DNA from: JANNFX01 sp031380225
Lineage (GTDB): Bacteria; Pseudomonadota; Alphaproteobacteria; Rhizobiales; Hyphomicrobiaceae
Length of the DNA: 21,739 nt
Direction: 5' to 3'
NCBI GenBank assembly: GCA_031380225.1
Contig: JANNFX010000097.1
Span: forward strand, 1 to 21,739
Part shown: piece by piece, positions 1 through 7,539 of the stretch
How the letters are laid out: each line of letters starts with the position of its first letter
How positions within the stretch are numbered: position 1 is the first letter of the stretch
Translations under genes and position numbers: made by a program
The notes under the pieces: model-generated
Seen by the model: only the letters and a program-made list of their open reading frames with translations
Told to the model about the DNA's origin: nothing
Databases searched by the model: none

Positions 1-635
1 ACAAGAACGATACCAAGGCTGATGGCGAGCGCCAATTCGCCCTTAGAAGTCTCAAGCGCAATCGATGTCGTCATCGTGCGCGTCACGTGATTAATGTTGC
101 CGCCGACAATCATCACGGCACCGACTTCGGCGATGGCACGACCGAATCCGGCCAGCATCGCGGTCATCAAACTGAAGCGGCCTTCGTAAAGCAGGGTCAT
201 TGCGCGATCAAAAGCACTGAGCCCGAGCACGCGCAATTGCTCGTCGTACTCGGCGTCCAGGTCCTCAAGTGTTTGACGGGCGAGGGCCGCAATAATCGGC
301 GTCACCAAAACAGCCTGAGCGATGATCATTGCAGTTGGCGTGTATAGGAGTTGCAAGATGCCGAACGGACCCGAGTTCGACATCAGCAAATAGACCGACA
401 GCCCGACGACGACCGGCGGCAGTCCCATCAACGCATTGACCGCAATTGTCACCACGTCCCGTCCAGGAAATCGGCCGACCGCCAAAAGCGCGCCGAGCGG
501 CAACCCCACAAAACCGGCAATAGCGACCGCGCACACGCTGACCTTCAATGACAAGCCAACAATCTCGATCAAGCCGGTATCGGCGGAAGCCACCAAGTCG
601 ATTGCTGTCGATATAATGGAGTTAGGATCGGTCAT
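1..635 (-). CDS. tupB: Tungstate ABC transporter permease TupB (partial, C-terminus beyond window)
   Basis: Reading the minus strand from the ATG at 635 gives 211 open codons that run off the left edge. The protein is a hydrophobic inner-membrane permease with a hydrophobic segment at about residues 25-52, another at about 62-85, and a conserved block near residues 166-182 reading GRAIAEVGAVMIVGGN. That block, followed by a TRTMTTSIALETSKG stretch, is typical of TupB permeases rather than ModB or WtpB. It would form the membrane channel that imports tungstate, with a TupA binding protein and a TupC ATPase. The start is supported by an AAAGG about six bases upstream. The gene diverges from the aor operon, whose enzyme needs tungsten, so the two are probably functionally linked. 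No tupA lies upstream. It must be to the left of the window or elsewhere. Molybdate cannot be excluded as a second substrate. Confidence 0.93.
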   Translation of the reverse strand, partial: MTDPNSIISTAIDLVASADTGLIEIVGLSLKVSVCAVAIAGFVGLPLGALLAVGRFPGRDVVTIAVNALMGLPPVVVGLSVYLLMSNSGPFGILQLLYTPTAMIIAQAVLVTPIIAALARQTLEDLDAEYDEQLRVLGLSAFDRAMTLLYEGRFSLMTAMLAGFGRAIAEVGAVMIVGGNINHVTRTMTTSIALETSKGELALAISLGIVL

Positions 636-822
636 GGCGCCCTTTGCGTTATGATTACCTTAACACAGCGAAAGGCGGCAGATAAAGCCCAAATAGCAAG
701 GTCAATGCCTTTCCGAATTCGACCTTCGGATAGGTTTGCGCTGCGACCGTATAGCGTCTACTCTGGAACGAATGTAAAGATGGGCGGACAGCACCGCCTT
801 AAGTTCCGGGAGGGATGAACGA
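636..822. promoter_or_regulatory. Divergent tupB/aorA control region
   Basis: This 187-base stretch separates tupB from aorA and must carry both promoters. I see no convincing sigma-70 promoter. TTGCGC (736-741) and TACTCT (759-764), 17 bases apart, are weak matches for the aorA direction. An inverted repeat TCCGAA/TTCGGA (712-717 and 725-730, seven-base loop) could be an operator. A small GGCGG/CCGCC hairpin (783-798) lies in the presumed leader just before the aorA ribosome binding site (GGGAGGG, 808-814). The functional assignments are guesses; only the repeats and the Shine-Dalgarno are directly visible. Confidence 0.35.
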
Positions 823-1323
823 ATGCTCAAGGCCTTGGTAATCGATGCCGGCAAATGCACCGGTTGCAAGCAGTGCGAAATGGCCTGCTCTCTCGAAAAC
901 GAGAACGAATTCAACGTGGCGAAATCCCGGATCCGGGTTTTTGACTTCCACGAACTCGGCCAAATGGTGCCCTACACCTGCACCCAGTGCGCCGAAGCCT
1001 GGTGCCAGCAAGCCTGCCCGGTCAACGCCATCACCACCGACCTCGCAACCGGGGTCAAGATCGTCCATGAAAACCTGTGCGTCGGCTGCAAGGTCTGCAC
1101 GATTGCCTGCCCGTTCGGCACGATCAACTATAACGCTTCGTCCGGCAAGGTCATCAAATGCGACTTATGCCAGGGCCAACCGGCCTGCTCGGACGCCTGC
1201 CCGACCGGCGCCATCACTTTCCAGGACGTCGAGCAAACCGGCTTCGATAAAATGAAAGCCTGGGCAGCCAAGAGTGTTCCGGAAAACCGTGAAGGCCCGA
1301 ACGCTCCGGTTGTGAAACACTAA
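823..1323 (+). CDS. aorA: Aldehyde oxidoreductase electron-transfer subunit AorA (four [4Fe-4S] clusters)
   Basis: This 166-residue ferredoxin-like protein has exactly sixteen cysteines in the four-group layout of the DmsB/HycB-type subunits: C12-C15-C18-C22, C53-C56-C61-C65, C86-C89-C92-C96 and C113-C116-C122-C126. Each group can contribute to a [4Fe-4S] cluster, giving four clusters as known for AorA of Aromatoleum. There is no signal peptide, so it is cytoplasmic. Its role would be to pass electrons from the tungstopterin subunit AorB to the flavin subunit AorC, and along the filament if this enzyme polymerises like its Aromatoleum relative. The start has a strong GGGAGGG eight bases upstream. 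It is followed after 109 bases by aorB. The family call is firm; the AorA name rests on the neighbours. Confidence 0.93.
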   Translation: MLKALVIDAGKCTGCKQCEMACSLENENEFNVAKSRIRVFDFHELGQMVPYTCTQCAEAWCQQACPVNAITTDLATGVKIVHENLCVGCKVCTIACPFGTINYNASSGKVIKCDLCQGQPACSDACPTGAITFQDVEQTGFDKMKAWAAKSVPENREGPNAPVVKH

Positions 1324-1334
1324 ATCGCACGCCA

Positions 1335-1354
1335 GCGCCGCCTTCGAGCGGCGC
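1335..1354 (+). other. Intercistronic hairpin between aorA and aorB
   Basis: GCGCCGC (1335-1341) and GCGGCGC (1348-1354) form a perfect seven-base stem with a six-base CTTCGA loop. It lies 12 bases after the aorA stop and about 65 bases before the aorB ribosome binding site. No T-run follows, so it is not a standard terminator. It is more likely to protect the 3' end of aorA mRNA or mark a processing site. That role is inferred. Confidence 0.5.
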
Positions 1355-1432
1355 CTGGACCATTAACCCGCGCGCCAAAGCCGACATTAATTGTCCACGC
1401 GCTGAACGATCGACAGTCAAGGAGACCACCCC

Positions 1433-3280
1433 ATGTCATGGGCCCGCAAGATCCTCCGTATCGACCTTACAAAAGGCACCGTCAAAGTTGAGCCGCTCAA
1501 TATGGATTGGGCGCGCAAATATCTCGGCCAACGCGGCCTGGCAACCAAGTATTTCGTTGAAGAAGTCGATGCCAAGGTCGATCCGCTCAGCGCCGAAAAC
1601 AAGATGATCTTCGCAACCGGCCCGCTGACCGGTACCGCCGCCTCGACGGGCGGCCGCTATTCGGTCATCACCAAGGGTCCGCTGACAAACGCCATCGCTT
1701 GCTCAAACTCGGGTGGCTACTGGGGCGCCGAACTGAAATTTGCCGGTTGGGATATGGTCATCCTCGAAGGTAAGAGCCCAAAGCCGGTCTACCTGACTAT
1801 CGAAGACGACAAGGTTGAACTGCATGATGCCGCTGGCCTGTGGGGCACCAGCATCTGGCACACAGATGAGTGGATCAAGTCCAAGCATCAGGACCCGCTG
1901 ATGCACGTTGCCGGCATCGGAATCGCTGGTGAAAAACAAGTGCTTTACGCCGCCATCGTCAACGACCTGCACCGTGCGGCTGGCCGCTCAGGCGTCGGCG
2001 CGGTGATGGGGTCCAAGAACTTGAAGGCCATCGCAGTCCGCGGCACTGGCGGGGTCAAGGTCAAGGACGGTAAGGCGTTCATGAACGCGGCCGCTGCTGG
2101 CAAGAAAGTGCTGCAAGCGAATGGCGTCACCGGCGCCGGTCTACCTGCCTACGGCACTCAGGTCCTGATGAACGTTATCAACGAAGCCGGCGCCATGCCG
2201 ACACGTAACCACCAAGACGTCCAATTCGAAGGTGCCCACGATATCTCGGCCGAAGCCATGGCCACGCCGCGCAAGTCTGACGGCAAAAAGAACCTGCTCA
2301 CCAACCAAGCCTGCTTCGGCTGCACGATCGCCTGCGGTCGTATTTCCAAAATCGACGAGACCCACTTCACCATCAAAAATAAACCGGAATACCGGCACGC
2401 GTCTGGCGGTCTTGAGTATGAAGCGGCGTGGGCACTTGGCTCCAACACTGGTATCAACGATCTCGATGCGCTGACCTACGTCAACTTCATCTGTAACGAA
2501 CAGTCGATGGACCCGATCTCGTTCGGCGCCACCGTCTCAGCAGCGATGGAACTGTTCGAACTGGGTCTCCTGACCAAGGAACATACCGGCGGCATCGATC
2601 TGAAGTTCGGATCGGCGGAAGCACTCGTGCAGTGCGTCGAGCTGACCTCTAAGGGCGAAGGCTTCGGCAAGGAACTTGGCCAAGGATCGCTGCGCCTTTG
2701 CACTAAGTACGGCCGTCCCGACCTATCAATGTCGGTCAAGGGTCAGGAATTCCCGGCTTACGACTCGCGCGGCATCCAGGGCATGGGCCTGACCTATGCC
2801 ACCTCAAACCGCGGCGCCTGCCACTTACGCTCCTACACTGTGTCGTCGGAAATCCTCGGCATCCCCGAGAAAACCGATCCGCTGACGACCGACGGCAAAC
2901 CAGCGCTCGTCAAGGCGTTCCAGGACGCGACTGCCGCAGTCGATAGCTCGGGGCTGTGCGTGTTCACGACGTTCGCTTGGACGCTGAACGACATCGCTCC
3001 GCAAATCGACGCCGCCTGCGAAGGCAGCTGGACGCCGGACTACCTGATGGAAGTCGGCGAACGCATCTGGAACATGGAACGCCAGTTCAACAATCGGGCT
3101 GGCTTTACGGCCAAGGACGACAACCTGCCGCCGCGCCTCGTCAACGAAGCCGCGAAAACCGGCCCTGCCAAGGGTCTCGTCAACGGGCTCGCTAAAATGC
3201 TGCCGGAGTACTACCAGCTTCGCGGCTGGACGACGGAAGGTGTGCCGACCAATGAGACCCTGTCGCGGCTGGCGCTCTGA
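1433..3280 (+). CDS. aorB: Tungsten-dependent aldehyde ferredoxin oxidoreductase, catalytic subunit AorB
   Basis: This 615-residue protein belongs to the aldehyde ferredoxin oxidoreductase family, whose members oxidise aldehydes to carboxylic acids and can run the reverse reaction with low-potential electrons. The N-terminal tungstopterin-binding domain shows the conserved ATGPLTGT, GGRYSVITKGPLT and AAGRSGVGAVMGSKNLKAIA blocks. The [4Fe-4S] ligands are C294, C297 and C301 plus C509 in a DSSGLC motif, matching the spacing in the Pyrococcus enzyme. Length is normal for the family. The start has AAGGAG at 1419-1424, eight bases upstream. Placement between an AorA-type ferredoxin and an AorC-type flavoprotein, with a MoaD-like gene and a tungstate transporter close by, favours the bacterial NAD-linked AorABC type over the archaeal ferredoxin-only type. 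The substrate range cannot be read from sequence. A role in aldehyde removal during aromatic or amino-acid breakdown is plausible. Confidence 0.96.
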   Translation: MSWARKILRIDLTKGTVKVEPLNMDWARKYLGQRGLATKYFVEEVDAKVDPLSAENKMIFATGPLTGTAASTGGRYSVITKGPLTNAIACSNSGGYWGAELKFAGWDMVILEGKSPKPVYLTIEDDKVELHDAAGLWGTSIWHTDEWIKSKHQDPLMHVAGIGIAGEKQVLYAAIVNDLHRAAGRSGVGAVMGSKNLKAIAVRGTGGVKVKDGKAFMNAAAAGKKVLQANGVTGAGLPAYGTQVLMNVINEAGAMPTRNHQDVQFEGAHDISAEAMATPRKSDGKKNLLTNQACFGCTIACGRISKIDETHFTIKNKPEYRHASGGLEYEAAWALGSNTGINDLDALTYVNFICNEQSMDPISFGATVSAAMELFELGLLTKEHTGGIDLKFGSAEALVQCVELTSKGEGFGKELGQGSLRLCTKYGRPDLSMSVKGQEFPAYDSRGIQGMGLTYATSNRGACHLRSYTVSSEILGIPEKTDPLTTDGKPALVKAFQDATAAVDSSGLCVFTTFAWTLNDIAPQIDAACEGSWTPDYLMEVGERIWNMERQFNNRAGFTAKDDNLPPRLVNEAAKTGPAKGLVNGLAKMLPEYYQLRGWTTEGVPTNETLSRLAL

Positions 3281-3304
3281 GCGCTACCGTTGCAGGAAAC
3301 GATC

Positions 3305-3344
3305 AAGGCCGGTTGCAGACAAACCCTGCGCCGGCCTTTATTTT
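3305..3344 (+). terminator. Rho-independent terminator or attenuator between aorB and aorC
   Basis: AAGGCCGG (3305-3312) pairs perfectly with CCGGCCTT (3331-3338), and an inner GCAG/CTGC pair extends the stem. TTTATTTT follows at 3337-3344. This is a convincing intrinsic terminator 25 bases after the aorB stop, yet aorC continues on the same strand 80 bases later. Either partial read-through lowers aorC expression or aorC has its own promoter. A weak candidate is TTGAAA (3343-3348) with TAAGTT (3365-3370), 16 bases apart. Confidence 0.8.
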
Positions 3345-3423
3345 GAAATGACCGCAACCCGGCGTAAGTTCTGGGAAATCAACTAGGGGCTCCGGCCCGG
3401 CATCAGGGAAGGGACACGCAATC

Positions 3424-4740
3424 ATGGATTACGTGATCGTTGGAGCGGGGCCTGCGGGCGTCACAGCGGCCGAAACGGTACGATCCGTCGACAAGACCGG
3501 CCGCATCACTATCATCAGTGGTGAGCCTGAGCCGCCCTATTCCCGGATGGCAATCCCTTACCTCTTGCATGGCGACATCAAGGAGCACGGTACTTATCTG
3601 CGCCAACGCCCCGAGCACTACGACGAGCAACGCATCGAATACGTGCACGCGAAAGTCGCCGGCGTCGACACCGCCAATCGCAAAATCGTCACCGCCGACG
3701 TGCAGCAGATCCCCTACGACAAACTTTTGATCGCAACTGGCGCCTCGCCCATCATCCCGCGCATAGAAGGCGCTGATCTTCCAGGCGTCCATACGTGCTG
3801 GACATTAGCCGACGCCCGCGCCATCGCCACCCAGGTCAACAAGGGCGCGCCGGTCGTGCTCGTCGGTGCTGGCTTCATTGGCTCGATCGTTCTCGAAGCG
3901 CTGCACCAAACGGGTTGCGAATTGACCGTCGTTGAAATCGCGCCGCGCATGGTCGCGCGCATGATGGACGAGACGGCAGGCGGCATGCTTGGCCGCTGGT
4001 GCGAAAAGCAGGGCGTCCGAGTCCTAACCAACACCAAGGTTGATAAGATCTGGCCAGGAAGTGGCTCGGGCGGATCCAAGCTTTCGGTTGGGCTTTCGAC
4101 AGGCGAATTCATCCCAGCGCAGCTGGTTGTGCTAGCGGCAGGTGTGCGTTCCAATATCGGCTTCCTGCAAAACACCGGCATCAAAACCGGCCAGGGCGTG
4201 TCTGTGAACGAGTATCTCGAAACCTCGGTGCCAGGTGTTTACGCCGCTGGCGATTGCTGCGAAGGCATCGACCTCTCAACCGGCAAGCCAGACATGCTGG
4301 CCATTCAGCCCGTCGCAGTTGAGCACGGCCGCTTAGCGGCACTCAATATGGCCGGTGTGAAAACTCCGCATCGCGGCTCGCTCAACATGAACGTACTTGA
4401 CACCATGGGCTTGATCTCGTCGTCGTTCGGCCTATGGCAAGGCGCTCCCGGCGGCACCACGGCTAAACTCATCGACGAAAATAAGTTCAAATATCTGAAG
4501 CTCGAATTCCTCGGCGACAAGTTGGTCGGCGCGCAATGCGTTGGCATGACCGACCACGTCGGCGTCCTGCGCGGCCTCATTCAAACCGGCCTCCCACTGG
4601 GAGTGTGGCACGAACGGCTGATGAAAAATCCAGACCGCGTTCGCGATGCCTACGTCGCCATCACCCAGGCCCCACCCGCCTCCGGACCGCGCGGCCCAAA
4701 TGTCAAACCCCCAGTGCAATCACCGAAGATGGTGGCGTAG
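3424..4740 (+). CDS. aorC: FAD/NAD(H)-dependent oxidoreductase subunit AorC
   Basis: This 438-residue two-dinucleotide-binding flavoprotein belongs to the pyridine nucleotide-disulfide oxidoreductase fold. An FAD-binding GAGPAG motif lies at residues 7-12, an NAD(P)H-binding GAGFIG at 148-153, and the FAD-closing AAGD motif ends at D277. No redox-active CxxxxC follows the first motif, so it is an NADH oxidoreductase type rather than a disulfide reductase. In AorABC it exchanges electrons between the AorA iron-sulfur clusters and NAD+/NADH. The start is preceded by GGAAGGGA eight bases upstream, and there is no signal peptide. The C-terminal tail is proline-rich and probably disordered. It follows a terminator-like hairpin, so its dose may be lower than that of AorA and AorB. 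The fold is certain; the partner assignment comes from context. Confidence 0.92.
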   Translation: MDYVIVGAGPAGVTAAETVRSVDKTGRITIISGEPEPPYSRMAIPYLLHGDIKEHGTYLRQRPEHYDEQRIEYVHAKVAGVDTANRKIVTADVQQIPYDKLLIATGASPIIPRIEGADLPGVHTCWTLADARAIATQVNKGAPVVLVGAGFIGSIVLEALHQTGCELTVVEIAPRMVARMMDETAGGMLGRWCEKQGVRVLTNTKVDKIWPGSGSGGSKLSVGLSTGEFIPAQLVVLAAGVRSNIGFLQNTGIKTGQGVSVNEYLETSVPGVYAAGDCCEGIDLSTGKPDMLAIQPVAVEHGRLAALNMAGVKTPHRGSLNMNVLDTMGLISSSFGLWQGAPGGTTAKLIDENKFKYLKLEFLGDKLVGAQCVGMTDHVGVLRGLIQTGLPLGVWHERLMKNPDRVRDAYVAITQAPPASGPRGPNVKPPVQSPKMVA

Positions 4741-4790
4741 GGGTGCCAAGCTCGCTTGACATTGGTCCATTGACGCGGGACGGGATGCTC

Positions 4791-5045
4791 ATGATCGACG
4801 TCACACTCAAACTCTATGCCTCGCTCGGCGAGTTTTTGCCGGGCCATGCTGAGAAGAACCAGGCTTCCGTCCCGGTTCCTGACGGCACGTCGATCCGCGA
4901 TTTGCTCGACACCTATAATGTGCCGCCCGAGCAGTGCCACCTCGTATTGCTGAACGGCCATTTCCAAGCTCCAGCCGTGCGCCGCAACGTCATGTTAAAA
5001 CCAGGAGACGCAGTCGCCGTCTGGCCACCCGTCGCAGGCGGATGA
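4791..5045 (+). CDS. aorD: MoaD/ThiS-like sulfur carrier AorD
   Basis: This is an 84-residue beta-grasp protein ending in PPVAGG. The C-terminal Gly-Gly is the site that is adenylated and thiocarboxylated in MoaD and ThiS. The N-terminal strand (VTLKLYASLGEFLP) and the C-terminal LKPGDAVAVWPPVAGG block are typical of the family. A dedicated MoaD-like protein accompanies aor genes in other bacteria, where it probably supplies sulfur for the pterin dithiolene of the tungsten cofactor. I chose the ATG at 4791 because CGGGA lies about five bases upstream. The in-frame ATG at 4785 would add two residues. The stop overlaps the next start in ATGA, so the downstream gene is translationally coupled. 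Confidence 0.9.
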   Translation: MIDVTLKLYASLGEFLPGHAEKNQASVPVPDGTSIRDLLDTYNVPPEQCHLVLLNGHFQAPAVRRNVMLKPGDAVAVWPPVAGG

Positions 5046-5332
5046 CGGCGGCGTCCGATATCCGCAAATTGATGTCGTGCACCGCGGCTGAATTTGCCGC
5101 GTCGATGGTCAACATCGGTGGCATGACTGAGCGATCTGATGGCAGCTGGACCGGCCTAGTTGGCGGCGGGACCGCCCTTGTCCGCTATCAGCCTCAACCG
5201 GGTGTCCGGCTCGGCGGATTGCTAGAAATACCCCGCGCCGTGGTGACGATATCGCTTAGCGGTGTTTCTGTCGCGGACCGCGCCACCCTGTTGCGCCAGT
5301 TCGAAATGGCCTTCCAGCGCGGCGGCGGCTGA
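5042..5332 (+). CDS. Unrecognised small protein coupled to aorD, ending in Gly-Gly-Gly
   Basis: This 96-residue protein begins at an ATG that overlaps the aorD stop by four bases (ATGA), so it is almost certainly part of the aor operon. I do not recognise a family. It has a helical-looking N-terminal third (residues 1-28), a glycine-rich turn near 40-43, a strand-rich middle (about 44-75) and a C-terminal helix ending in FQRGGG. There is no signal peptide or membrane segment. The terminal glycines resemble the tail of MoaD/ThiS proteins, but I cannot identify a beta-grasp pattern, so this may be chance. Position suggests an accessory role in tungsten-cofactor insertion or AorABC assembly. That role is inference. 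Start choice is secure because of the coupling. Confidence 0.8.
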   Translation: MTAASDIRKLMSCTAAEFAASMVNIGGMTERSDGSWTGLVGGGTALVRYQPQPGVRLGGLLEIPRAVVTISLSGVSVADRATLLRQFEMAFQRGGG

Positions 5333-5439
5333 TAGGCCACAGCAAGAGACCGCACAGCGTTGCCGAGCCCGGCCCCACCTATGCGCCCGCTCGCTCCTCG
5401 ACTACAAAGTGCCACAGAATTAGCCTCCGGGAGGGGACC

Positions 5440-7305
5440 ATGGCCGAAAATGCCTCCAGCAAATCGACAGTCAAAAGCTTCATCGACCGTGTTTTTGGGC
5501 GAAACTGGTTGATCGGCATTGCCTCAATGATGCTGCTGTTCATCGCCGGCTACGCAACATGGCACGGGATGCGCGACTTCATCGTCGGCGTCTCCTCGAC
5601 TGCGAACAGCGTCCAGAACCTGCCCGGCGGCATGAGCTTCTCCAACGACTTTCTGGTCATCGCCGTTGTCTTCGCCCTCACATTTCTGATGTGGCTGGCG
5701 TTGCGCGAAACGTTTGGCGCCAAACGCCGGGGCCGCGATCGCATTATCACCGGGCTGCTCTATGTTTTTCTGGCCATCTGGTCGATCGGCTTCGGCTACG
5801 GCTTCTGGTGGAGCTTGATCTCCGGCGAAGAAGCGACACGCACCGGCCTCTCTGGTTTGCAAGAAGACGCCCGCGATGCAAGCACGGCGGTCGCCGCCCG
5901 TCTCGACGCTGTCAAATCTCAACTCGATAATGTCGTGACCTGGTCCGATGGCCAGATGACACGCGAAGAAACCTCGGGCGGAAGTTGCGGCAAACCGTCA
6001 GGCGCAGGGAAGGGCCCGCTCTACAATGCGCGTCGCGGCACCCGCGACGCTGTTACCAGTTTGCGCAACGGTATGACCAAGAGTTGGCTGGAGCCGGTCC
6101 AGGCCGATGTCGAACTTTTGAAACAGGCTGCGTCGTCGCTCGATGGCGGCACCGTCGAAGAACGCCAGAAGAATTTCGAAAGCAAGGCGTCTGAAATCCG
6201 AGGCAAGGCCAAGAGTATTGCCTCGCGCTCGAACGAACTTGGCAAGTCAACGGCATCAGAAATGCGGGCGCTTGCAGCGTCCGTCAGCGTGCAACCCGAT
6301 AAGCCTGGATTCTCGTGCTACGACCCAACGTTAGCCCAGCGCTTGACCCAGGCCGCCGATCAGGCCGAACAGCCGGCCGATTTGAAACTGCGCGAGGCGG
6401 TGTTCAGTGAAGGCCCAGCGGGCGTCGCCAACGCGGTTAAAAATCTGTGGAAGAACATCGGCACCTATACGACGGCGCTGGTCAGTTACATGTTCACAGG
6501 TTCGTCCGGCGGCCACATTGAAAGCGGCGAGCCGATCACCGGCCGCGATATGATCGCGCTGTTGGCAACGATTGGCATTGATCTTGGTTTGCTGGTGCTT
6601 GCGATACTGAACCCGCCGCCGGCAGAGACGTTGAAATTGTCGGCAAAGGAAGAGCGCGACCTCATAGACGCTGTGAAGACGGCAACTGCGCAGACGGATG
6701 ATGGCGCCGATATCATTTGGGTTCGTAAGCATTTGGTGCATCACGGCAATACAAGCTACTTTGTCGTCCCCGACTTCGCGTGGTCAAATGACCAGGATGA
6801 TAAGGAGGCTAAGCGGGCCATTGCGGTCAACCAACTTGCAGGTGTGCTCCTCAATCTTGGCGTCACCAAACAGCTTACACCGGGTTGGCCAAAACGGCAG
6901 CCTTACGGAATTTGGGGCAGAACATGGTGGAGGCCAATTCGAGGGCAACTAGAGAAAATTATTGCTGAGGAGTCGTTAAGCAGCGACACTGACCTGAAGC
7001 AAATAGAATCTAAGTGGGCGAAGCAAAACCAGGTTACTTCCAACACTGACGACGCCCAACCCGGAACTGCGGCGCACCGCAACAAGGGCCTGTTATCCAA
7101 AGCGAACAAAGCACTCGCTATGGCTGAATGGAGCCCAGCAGCGCGAAGCGACTTCGAAATCTATCCGCTCAATGACAAGGAAGGTTTGACTGAATTGCTT
7201 CGTGCGTTGAACACGGCAGCAAGCCCGTCTGAGCGCAAAGAACTAGATGCCACCGCGCAACGTCTCTCCGCAGAAGAACCGAAACAGTTGCCTCCACCTT
7301 CTTGA
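5440..7305 (+). CDS. Four-TM membrane protein of unknown function, probably frameshifted near its end
   Basis: This 621-residue protein has predicted membrane helices at about 23-41, 71-88, 102-124 and 371-391. The basic loop between helices 2 and 3 (KRRGRDR) fits N-terminus in, with a 245-residue periplasmic region (about 126-370) that is helical and coiled-coil-like and contains two cysteines. The C-terminal 230 residues would be cytoplasmic. Near the end (about residues 567-592) a module reading AARSDFEIYPLNDKEGLTEL occurs. A close copy lies just after the stop in the +1 frame (see the next entry), which suggests a recent frameshift. Start support is a strong GGGAGGGG. No known family or enzyme motif was recognised. 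It lies 107 bases after the aor genes and may be unrelated to them. Confidence 0.8.
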   Translation: MAENASSKSTVKSFIDRVFGRNWLIGIASMMLLFIAGYATWHGMRDFIVGVSSTANSVQNLPGGMSFSNDFLVIAVVFALTFLMWLALRETFGAKRRGRDRIITGLLYVFLAIWSIGFGYGFWWSLISGEEATRTGLSGLQEDARDASTAVAARLDAVKSQLDNVVTWSDGQMTREETSGGSCGKPSGAGKGPLYNARRGTRDAVTSLRNGMTKSWLEPVQADVELLKQAASSLDGGTVEERQKNFESKASEIRGKAKSIASRSNELGKSTASEMRALAASVSVQPDKPGFSCYDPTLAQRLTQAADQAEQPADLKLREAVFSEGPAGVANAVKNLWKNIGTYTTALVSYMFTGSSGGHIESGEPITGRDMIALLATIGIDLGLLVLAILNPPPAETLKLSAKEERDLIDAVKTATAQTDDGADIIWVRKHLVHHGNTSYFVVPDFAWSNDQDDKEAKRAIAVNQLAGVLLNLGVTKQLTPGWPKRQPYGIWGRTWWRPIRGQLEKIIAEESLSSDTDLKQIESKWAKQNQVTSNTDDAQPGTAAHRNKGLLSKANKALAMAEWSPAARSDFEIYPLNDKEGLTELLRALNTAASPSERKELDATAQRLSAEEPKQLPPPS

Positions 7306-7435
7306 AGCCGCGCGCCGCTATGACGAAATCTTCCCCGTCGTTGATGTCGATGGGCTGACACCGCTGCTTGAAGTATTGAATGAAGCGGAAACCATGCCCG
7401 CGGTAGCAGCTCCCAAACCGCTAGCCCCTGCGTAG
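7306..7435 (+). pseudogene. Displaced C-terminal repeat of the preceding membrane protein
   Basis: In the +1 frame relative to the preceding gene, reading resumes across its stop as LLEAARRYDEIFPVVDVDGL and ends at a TAG (7433-7435). This aligns closely with the module at about residues 567-592 of the preceding protein: AAR, then E-I-aromatic-P, then D-x-G-L-T, LL and LN at the same spacing. The simplest reading is that the two copies were once one tandem-repeat tail and a one-base indel before 7303 split them. A separate gene starting at the ATG at 7247 is possible, but it overlaps its neighbour out of frame and has a weak ribosome site. A sequencing error would look the same. Confidence 0.6.
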
Positions 7436-7440
7436 TTCGA

Positions 7441-7539
7441 CGGCGCGGAAAGTTCGCGTCTCAGCTGCCAATGCACGGAAAAAAAGAGTTGGGCACGGGC
7501 CTCGTGAACAAGATCTTGAAGCAACTCGGACTAAAATAA
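7441..7539 (+). pseudogene. hicA toxin remnant (C-terminal part only)
   Basis: The frame ending at the TAA at 7537-7539 encodes PMHGKKELGTGLVNKILKQL followed by GLK. That is the typical C-terminal end of HicA mRNA-interferase toxins (P-x-H-x-x-K-E-L-x-x-G, then ILKQ-x-GL). The stop overlaps the hicB start in TAATG, which is standard hicAB coupling. Upstream, no HicA N-terminal domain or start codon with a ribosome site can be found in any frame, and the GSH motif with the catalytic histidine is absent. The adjacent frame reads ARKVRVS just before 7461, so a frameshift may add to the 5' loss. The toxin is almost certainly inactive. Confidence 0.7.

Noticed and set aside
5424..5438. CCTCC/GGAGG palindrome over the ribosome site of the membrane gene, as an RNA switch
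   Set aside because: The loop would be one base, too tight for a useful hairpin.
7247..7435. A separate small gene starting at 7247
   Set aside because: It overlaps the membrane gene out of frame and its later part repeats that gene's C-terminal module, so a frameshifted tail is simpler.
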